The position numbers were made by a program, and so were the translations under genes. From JANNVZ01 sp046155615 (GTDB lineage Bacteria; Bacteroidota; Bacteroidia; Flavobacteriales_D; Sanyastnellaceae), in assembly GCA_046155615.1 (NCBI GenBank), contig JBJXFP010000154.1, positions 4,782 through 68,781 of the forward strand: a DNA stretch of 64,000 nt, written 5' to 3'. The stretch's first letter is position 1. Every line of letters begins with the position of its first letter. Shown here one piece after another: positions 58,742 through 64,000 of this stretch. The notes under the pieces were generated by a model. That model did not search any database and had not been told where the DNA came from. It worked only from the letters and a program-made list of their open reading frames with translations.

Positions 58742-60121
58742 TTACTGTGCGTAGTAATGATGGAAATAAGGAATAGTCTCAATGCCCTTGAAGTAATTGA
58801 AAATTCCATAGTGCTCATTGGGCGAGTGCAGCGCATCGCTATCAAGTCCGAAGCCCATCAATACTGTTTTCACACCAAGTTCTTTTTCGAACAATGCCAC
58901 GATGGGAATAGAACCGCCACCGCGTGTAGGAATTGGTTCTTTGCCGTATGTGGTAAGCATGGCCTGACTCGCGGCTTTGTATGCTTTGCTGTCAGTTGGT
59001 GTTACCACAGGTTCGCCACCATGGTGTGGACGCACTTCCACCTTTACACTTTTCGGTGCAATGCTTTCAAAGTGTTTTTTGAATAGTTCTGTTATTTTAT
59101 CTGATGACTGATTGGGCACCAGACGCATCGAAATTTTTGCAAAGGCCTTTGAAGGCAAAACGGTTTTAGCACCTTCGCCAATGTAGCCGCCCCAAATACC
59201 ATTCAACTCAAGAGTAGGGCGTATGCCAGTGCGCTCTATGGTGTTGTATCCTTTTTCACCCCAATCTTCTTCTACTCCCAAATCCTTTTTGTATGCATCT
59301 ACATTGAATGGTGCTTTGTTCAAGTCGTTGCGCTCGCGTACAGAAAGCACTTGCACATCATCATAGAATCCGGGTATGGTGATGTGGTTGTTCTCGTTGT
59401 GCATACTCGCAATCATCTGAGCAAGAATGGTGATGGGGTTGGCAACTGCGCCTCCATACACTCCGCTATGCAGGTCGCGGTTGGGGCCTGTTACTTCTAC
59501 TTCCACATAGCTCAGTCCGCGCAGTCCACAATCTATTGATGGTGTGTCGTTGGCTATGATGCTGGTATCGCTTATGAGTATTACATCACTCTTTAAGCGT
59601 GCTTTGTTTGCAGCAACGAAAATTCCAAGGTTGCTGCTGCCACATTCTTCTTCACCTTCAATCATGAATTTGATGTTGCACGGCAGTGTATTGGTTTGCA
59701 TCATGGCTTCAAATGCTTTGATATGCGAAAACATCTGGCCTTTGTCATCGCAACTGCCGCGAGCGAAAATGGCTCCATCAGGATGCACATCAGTTTTGCG
59801 GATGGTGGGTTCGAAGGGTGGGGTATTCCACAGCTCAAAAGGATCGGCTGGCTGCACATCGTAATGACCATATACAAGCACTGTTGGTTTTGAAGGATCA
59901 ATGATTTTATCGCCATACACTATGGGATGTCCTGCAGTCTTGCATACTTCCACATTGTCAGCACCTGCTTTGCGTAAGTGGTCTGCTACCACATCAGCAC
60001 ACTTGGCCACATCGTCTTTGTATTTAGGGTCGGCACTTACGCTGGGTATGCGCAGCAGTTCGAAGAGTTCGTCAAGGAATCGCTGCTTGTTATTGCTTAT
60101 GTATTCAATTGTTTTTTCCAT
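58742..60121 (-). CDS. M20-family metallodipeptidase
   Basis: A 459-residue cytosolic zinc peptidase. Metal ligands and catalytic residues are visible in VLVYGHYDVQPADPFELW (His and Asp), the DDKGQMFSHIKA segment, EGEEECGSSNLG (catalytic Glu and metal Glu) and the late GFGLDSDALHSPNEHYG (final His). The lid domain with SGVYGGAVANPITILAQMI is typical of CNDP-like dipeptidases. Length is typical. It probably cleaves dipeptides in general. Confidence 0.94.
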   Translation of the reverse strand: MEKTIEYISNNKQRFLDELFELLRIPSVSADPKYKDDVAKCADVVADHLRKAGADNVEVCKTAGHPIVYGDKIIDPSKPTVLVYGHYDVQPADPFELWNTPPFEPTIRKTDVHPDGAIFARGSCDDKGQMFSHIKAFEAMMQTNTLPCNIKFMIEGEEECGSSNLGIFVAANKARLKSDVILISDTSIIANDTPSIDCGLRGLSYVEVEVTGPNRDLHSGVYGGAVANPITILAQMIASMHNENNHITIPGFYDDVQVLSVRERNDLNKAPFNVDAYKKDLGVEEDWGEKGYNTIERTGIRPTLELNGIWGGYIGEGAKTVLPSKAFAKISMRLVPNQSSDKITELFKKHFESIAPKSVKVEVRPHHGGEPVVTPTDSKAYKAASQAMLTTYGKEPIPTRGGGSIPIVALFEKELGVKTVLMGFGLDSDALHSPNEHYGIFNYFKGIETIPYFHHYYAQ

Positions 60122-60193
60122 CTGTCATTTTTTTTGAAGGTTGGCTAAGATATTTGAGATAATAGGTGGCAGATGGATTCTTACTGAGCAAGT

Positions 60194-61369
60194 TTATTTT
60201 GTGGCAACGAGTTGGGTGTAGAGGCACATGTATTGGTCCGCAATGTGCTGCCATGTAAAACGCTGTATCCATGCTGAGTGGCCACACTTGCCTGCCTGCA
60301 CTCTGGAAACTTCATCATTCCACTTCTCGCGCAACTGAAGGGCAGCAGCAGCAATATCCACATGACTATAGCCCGCATCATCTATTGTAGTTTTCATCAA
60401 CCATCCTGATCCGCTCCACTCTATTATTTCTTTTGAGTTCCCTACATCAGTCACAAGAAACGGTGTTCGTGAAGCCATACATTCAAACAACACGATGGGC
60501 GAACACTCAATCTTGGATGGAAACAAAAAGAAATCTGCTTCATGAAAAGCTCGCAGAGTTTCCTCACGATTTATTGCTTTGTAAATGACTTTGTTCTTTC
60601 GGAATTGTTGTTGCATCCAAATGCTCAAACTCAGCAAAGGATAGCGCATCAGCACTTTTCTGAAACTATCAGCGCCATGGCCTGCAAGCAGCAATGTACT
60701 GTTCTTCAGATTGGCTTTGAGGAAAATGCGCAAAGTCTCTTCCTGTGCTTTGCCTGATACAAATGAGCCTACATGCAATATCAAAGAACTTTCATGGTCT
60801 ATGCCATGTGCGCTGCGAAATGCTGAACTGTCCACCGATTCGAATTCCTCCCGTGATGCACCATTTGGAATCAGGATGCGGTTAGAGATGTTATTCTCCT
60901 TAGCAAATGCGGCATCACGATAGTTGTCTGAAAGGAAAACATTCATGTCCATTTGCGCCATCCACTGCGGCATTTTTTGATAGTAGGCTTTCCACTCAGG
61001 TCTGTAAAATGCAGAAAATCCTGTAGGCACAAAAACTTTTTTGGATTGTAAACTCTGTAAGTGTGGAAGCGCTGCATCAGTTGTCCATTGCTGTGCAGCA
61101 TAGAATGCAATCACATCAAATTTCCCCTGACGCAAAGCATCAATGTATTCACAGACATTGCCTGCTAAGCCCGATTGCGCATTGCCTGAGATATTGAATG
61201 TTTTGATTTGTACGCCATTCAATGTCTCAAAATTTCTATCCTTATGTACTGATGTAAACACAGTGACCAGATGCCCGGCAGCAGTCATTCGTTCCGATAG
61301 CTGTTTTACAACCTCAGCCATTCCGCCTGGTGCGGGTGCATACATCTCAACACAGTGTGCAATTTTCAT
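60194..61369 (-). CDS. GT4-family glycosyltransferase
   Basis: A 391-residue retaining glycosyltransferase of GT-B fold. The N-terminal domain begins MKIAHCVEMYAPAPGGMAEVVKQLSERM with the glycine-rich loop, and the C-terminal donor-binding part has LILHVGSFVSGKAQEE, ECMASRTPFLVTDVGNSKEII (the E-x7-E region). The ATG at 61369 overlaps the fucosyltransferase stop by 4 nt (ATGA) and was preferred over 61381. It is the last gene of the polysaccharide cluster. Sugar donor and acceptor cannot be told. Confidence 0.92.
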   Translation of the reverse strand: MKIAHCVEMYAPAPGGMAEVVKQLSERMTAAGHLVTVFTSVHKDRNFETLNGVQIKTFNISGNAQSGLAGNVCEYIDALRQGKFDVIAFYAAQQWTTDAALPHLQSLQSKKVFVPTGFSAFYRPEWKAYYQKMPQWMAQMDMNVFLSDNYRDAAFAKENNISNRILIPNGASREEFESVDSSAFRSAHGIDHESSLILHVGSFVSGKAQEETLRIFLKANLKNSTLLLAGHGADSFRKVLMRYPLLSLSIWMQQQFRKNKVIYKAINREETLRAFHEADFFLFPSKIECSPIVLFECMASRTPFLVTDVGNSKEIIEWSGSGWLMKTTIDDAGYSHVDIAAAALQLREKWNDEVSRVQAGKCGHSAWIQRFTWQHIADQYMCLYTQLVATK

Positions 61370-62265
61370 AGTAGTTGCCAATCAGCGGGTGTTATGGGAT
61401 AGGGCAATTTTTTCTCTACTGCAAACCAGTTGCGTGGTGCTATCACCTTTTTGTTGTCATGCACATTGAGCCACGCACCCCACCAGCTGAAGCTGCTATT
61501 GGCTATGATGTTGTGCTTGCAATGCTTCATCAGATAGATGTCCCAATGTGCCTGCTTTGCTGCATTCCAGGTTACATGGTTGCATGCATAAGGCACACTG
61601 ATGTTGTTTTCTACCCACTCCGGCTCATCAGAAAAAATGAGAAACTGCGATACACCTGTCTGCTCATGCAGCATATGTGCAGCTTGTGTATAATACTCCA
61701 CTGTGCAAACACCATGGTATGCATTTGCAGCCCGGTTGGTTATGTAGTCGCCTCGCCTTATATGAATGCTTGCCGTATCAGCAGTGTGTATGTAACTCAA
61801 TGCTTCGTTGTTTCTATCCGAAATATTTTCAGATGGAGAAAACATCTTCAACAAATCGCTGCGATAATTTTTAAAATAGTCTTCGCTTTGCCAGTATCCC
61901 TTCAGGTGGATATTCTTCTCACCTTTTATTTCACTTATGTTAAAATTTTCATGCTCGTGATAAACTTCAGAATTTGAGAAAGGCAGAAAACGCGATGTGA
62001 TTTTTCGCAACAGGCTGTTTTCAGATTTTTTTATGATTTCGTCAGTTGATTTTTTTAGTGACAGTCCGAAACACTGCAGTTCTAACTCACGCTGCGTATG
62101 TTGTGTGGTTGTGAACTCAGAACCCAGCAGACCTGTATCTATGAGGAGTTGTTTGTTGAGTTGCATTGCAACGGCATAGCCAAATGCATATTGAAACATC
62201 TGGTTGCCCAATCCACCTGCAAGTTGGGTTGTAACAAAATCGTGCGATGGATTATTTGTACTCAT
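61366..62265 (-). CDS. Alpha-1,2-fucosyltransferase-like glycosyltransferase (GT11)
   Basis: A 299-residue GT11 protein. Family motifs are TTQLAGGLGNQMFQYAFGYAVA (about residues 12-33), SIHIRRGDYI (about 166-175, GDP-fucose binding) and ANSSFSWWGAWLN near the C-terminus. It likely adds L-fucose to a surface glycan. I chose ATG 62265, which overlaps the methyltransferase stop by 4 nt (ATGA); 62289 is an alternative. Confidence 0.93.
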   Translation of the reverse strand: MSTNNPSHDFVTTQLAGGLGNQMFQYAFGYAVAMQLNKQLLIDTGLLGSEFTTTQHTQRELELQCFGLSLKKSTDEIIKKSENSLLRKITSRFLPFSNSEVYHEHENFNISEIKGEKNIHLKGYWQSEDYFKNYRSDLLKMFSPSENISDRNNEALSYIHTADTASIHIRRGDYITNRAANAYHGVCTVEYYTQAAHMLHEQTGVSQFLIFSDEPEWVENNISVPYACNHVTWNAAKQAHWDIYLMKHCKHNIIANSSFSWWGAWLNVHDNKKVIAPRNWFAVEKKLPYPITPADWQLL

Positions 62266-62993
62266 CTTTTTACTGCAACTATTCCGCAATAAGGGGCAAT
62301 AGATTTTTTTCCTTCAGGCAGTTTTTTCAGCATTGGTTTTGCAAGAGTCAAAAACCGAAGTCCGAGTTTTTGCAAAAAATTGTAGTGGCGTGTATCTGAC
62401 CAAAAATCGAATGCGCCAAAGTGACCATGCCATTTTATTTCGAAGCCCGATGCTTCCAATAAATTTTTCCAGACATCAGGCTGCATAGCATCTATGTGGT
62501 GGCGCGCAAAGTTCTCAGCATCCAGATGCTTGTGAAGGAAGTATTGCATCCATCCGCGAAAATTGGGTGTCTCCATTATCAATGTGCCACCTGTTTTTAT
62601 CATGTCTGCATGTTTCTGAAGCACCTCTCTCCAATTGGTAAAGTGCTCTACGAAACCGAATGAGCAAACCACATCATACTGTTCAGCAGATGTGTGTTTC
62701 AAAAAGTCGGCATGTGTGAAATCACCGGTTTTGTAGCCAGATTGTGTAAGCCAACTGCTCAGCTCGCTGATTCGTGGTGTAAGGTCGATACCGTGCAACT
62801 CGTAGCCTAATTGACCAAATACCGCAAGGTAGCGTCCGGGGAAACAGCCCACCTCGAGGCAAGTAGCACCCTCAGTTTTACTTATATGTTGCTCTATCCA
62901 TTGCCTCACCGGGTCATGCCTGTCAGTGATGCGAAACTGCAACTGCTCATAAGACTCATCCCAATAGGCTTGTGCGACAACTGATGTGTTCAT
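62262..62993 (-). CDS. Class I SAM-dependent methyltransferase
   Basis: A 243-residue cytosolic methyltransferase. The SAM-binding loop CLEVGCFPGRYLAVFGQLGYELHGIDLTP and the motif II-like EQYDVVCSFGFVEHFTNWREVL are clear; the rest has GGTLIMETPNFRG typical of sugar or lipid methyltransferases of the UbiE/Methyltransf_11/23 type. Within this cluster it may cap or decorate a surface polysaccharide. Its ATG overlaps the ABC ATPase stop by 4 nt (ATGA). Confidence 0.9.
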   Translation of the reverse strand: MNTSVVAQAYWDESYEQLQFRITDRHDPVRQWIEQHISKTEGATCLEVGCFPGRYLAVFGQLGYELHGIDLTPRISELSSWLTQSGYKTGDFTHADFLKHTSAEQYDVVCSFGFVEHFTNWREVLQKHADMIKTGGTLIMETPNFRGWMQYFLHKHLDAENFARHHIDAMQPDVWKNLLEASGFEIKWHGHFGAFDFWSDTRHYNFLQKLGLRFLTLAKPMLKKLPEGKKSIAPYCGIVAVKR

Positions 62994-64000
62994 GCAGTGG
63001 TAATGGGTGTACAGGTGGCATTGGGCACAAGCAGTACATCACTTACCTGATTGTGCAGATTGTCTTTGTTGCTTGGACTTAATAAGAGAGCATTTTCTAA
63101 AACGATATGGTAAGATTCATTCAGTCTTTTGCGAATGCCAACGTCCAACCGGATGTCGCGATCTATCAGTCCACCATTTTCAACTTGAAATCGAATGCCG
63201 TTGTGAGTAGCGTTGTCACTTTGAAATCCTTGAAGGGTATTGCTCTGCAGGGCAAAAAGTTTTTCACCCTCCATGGTATAGCACACAGCATCTACATGCC
63301 AGCCCGGCTGATACATGCCGCGTTCCCAACTCACTTCTATATTCATCATGGTACCGCGCAGCCACTCGCCTGATGGGTGGACTGCAGAGGCCTTTACTGT
63401 AATGCCATCTACCTGCGACTGATTGCCGAGGCCGAAGTACAATGGTAGAATTTTATCTGTTGCACCTTCGGCTTTCACTTTGCCAGCTTCGAGATAAATG
63501 GTACGCGTACAGATATTCCTTATTGCTCCCATGTTGTGACTAACGAATAAAATGGTGCGGCCTGAGTTGTTGCTTATGTCTTCCATTTTGCCAAGGCACT
63601 TGCGTTGGAAGGCAGCATCGCCCACGGCAAGCACCTCGTCAAGTACAAGTATCTCCGGCTCTAAGTGCGCGGCCACGGCAAAGGCAAGGCGTACATACAT
63701 GCCACTGCTATAGCGCTTCACGGGTGTGTCTAAGAATTTTTCTACTTCGGCAAAGGCTACTATCTCATCAAACTTGGTTTTGATTTCGTGCTTGCTCATG
63801 CCAAGTATGGCACCGTTCAGAAATATGTTTTCTCTGCCGCTGAGTTCAGGGTGAAAACCTGTGCCTACTTCTAATAGCGATGCAAGCCTTCCGTTGATTT
63901 CGATGCGGCCACGGGTAGGCTTATATATTCTGCTGAGCACTTTCAGCAGCGTGCTTTTGCCTGCACCATTGCGGCCAATGATGCCCACGCGCTCGCCTTG
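62990..64000 (-). CDS. Wzt-like ABC transporter ATP-binding protein, 5' truncated
   Basis: The last 336 residues of the ATPase of a polysaccharide or teichoic-acid-type ABC exporter; the frame is open to the right edge (QGERVGIIGRNGAGKST...), so the N-terminus lies outside. Walker A (GRNGAGKST), Q-loop region GTGFHPELSGRENIFLNG, signature RYSSGMYVRLAFAVA, Walker B ILVLDEVLAVGD and the H-loop FVSHN are intact. A C-terminal Wzt_C-like domain (about the last 140 residues, VKASAVHPSGEWLRG to ...) would recognise the end-modified glycan. The permease gene should lie beyond the window. Confidence 0.93.
   Translation of the reverse strand, partial: QGERVGIIGRNGAGKSTLLKVLSRIYKPTRGRIEINGRLASLLEVGTGFHPELSGRENIFLNGAILGMSKHEIKTKFDEIVAFAEVEKFLDTPVKRYSSGMYVRLAFAVAAHLEPEILVLDEVLAVGDAAFQRKCLGKMEDISNNSGRTILFVSHNMGAIRNICTRTIYLEAGKVKAEGATDKILPLYFGLGNQSQVDGITVKASAVHPSGEWLRGTMMNIEVSWERGMYQPGWHVDAVCYTMEGEKLFALQSNTLQGFQSDNATHNGIRFQVENGGLIDRDIRLDVGIRKRLNESYHIVLENALLLSPSNKDNLHNQVSDVLLVPNATCTPITTA

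Overview
This window is chromosomal DNA from a member of the phylum Bacteroidota; class and genus cannot be fixed from sequence alone. The evidence is: type IX secretion system (T9SS) cargo with type A and type B C-terminal sorting domains, a PorP/SprF family protein, two OmpH-like chaperones next to BamA, a Bacteroidota-type LptD, DUF2795, DUF6089 and LytTR/two-component-propeller signalling, promoters of the TTG/TAnnTTTG kind, and starts that mostly lack a Shine-Dalgarno sequence. No rRNA, tRNA, CRISPR array, integrase or transposase was recognised. The window is gene-dense and looks like ordinary core chromosome with lineage-specific surface genes.

Layout. 1-10 kb: end of a GNAT acetyltransferase, a T9SS-exported Omp28/thioredoxin-like protein, a PcrA/UvrD helicase, a PcrB-type prenylglyceryl-phosphate synthase, 3-hydroxyanthranilate dioxygenase, DUF2795, a cobalamin adenosyltransferase, dCMP deaminase, a short tatA gene, and a Tat-signal PLP enzyme with a small secreted partner. 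10-19 kb: murB, then a 2019-residue PKD-repeat surface protein followed by its likely PorP/SprF partner. 19-25 kb: an operon of a polyprenyl synthase, a MORN-repeat lipoprotein and a cytochrome P460 lipoprotein; then a GH2 beta-mannosidase and a Wzi/RemB-like barrel. 24.9-25.5 kb: the only long stretch without a gene. It holds two 131-bp direct repeats, each ending in its own plus-strand terminator, and a third orphan plus-strand terminator: a candidate small-RNA locus.

25.5-38 kb: pckA, a fasciclin lipoprotein, atpD-atpC separated from the rest of the ATP synthase genes, and an envelope-biogenesis block (CBS protein, nadK, DUF6089, uppS, bamA, ompH, ompH). 38-41 kb: a di-heme cytochrome c peroxidase lipoprotein among unrecognised envelope proteins. 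41-48 kb: a LytTR regulator with a propeller histidine kinase, an MBL-fold hydrolase and a PhoB/PhoR-like pair. 48-54 kb: an SDR, lptD, an amidase and an MCE/MlaD protein. 54-60 kb: a gingipain-like C25 peptidase with T9SS signal, a LEA14-like lipoprotein and an M20 dipeptidase. 60-64 kb: a translationally coupled polysaccharide cluster (Wzt-like ABC ATPase, methyltransferase, GT11 fucosyltransferase, GT4 glycosyltransferase) that runs off the right edge.

Taken together, much of the window builds or decorates the outer membrane: UppS, ispB and MurB supply carriers and peptidoglycan precursors, BamA/OmpH/LptD assemble the membrane, and several T9SS clients and capsule/O-antigen enzymes populate its surface. 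The most novel-looking items are the tandem small-RNA locus, the exact 507-bp two-domain super-repeat inside the PKD protein, and a recurrent promoter type with a GC-rich discriminator in front of housekeeping genes.
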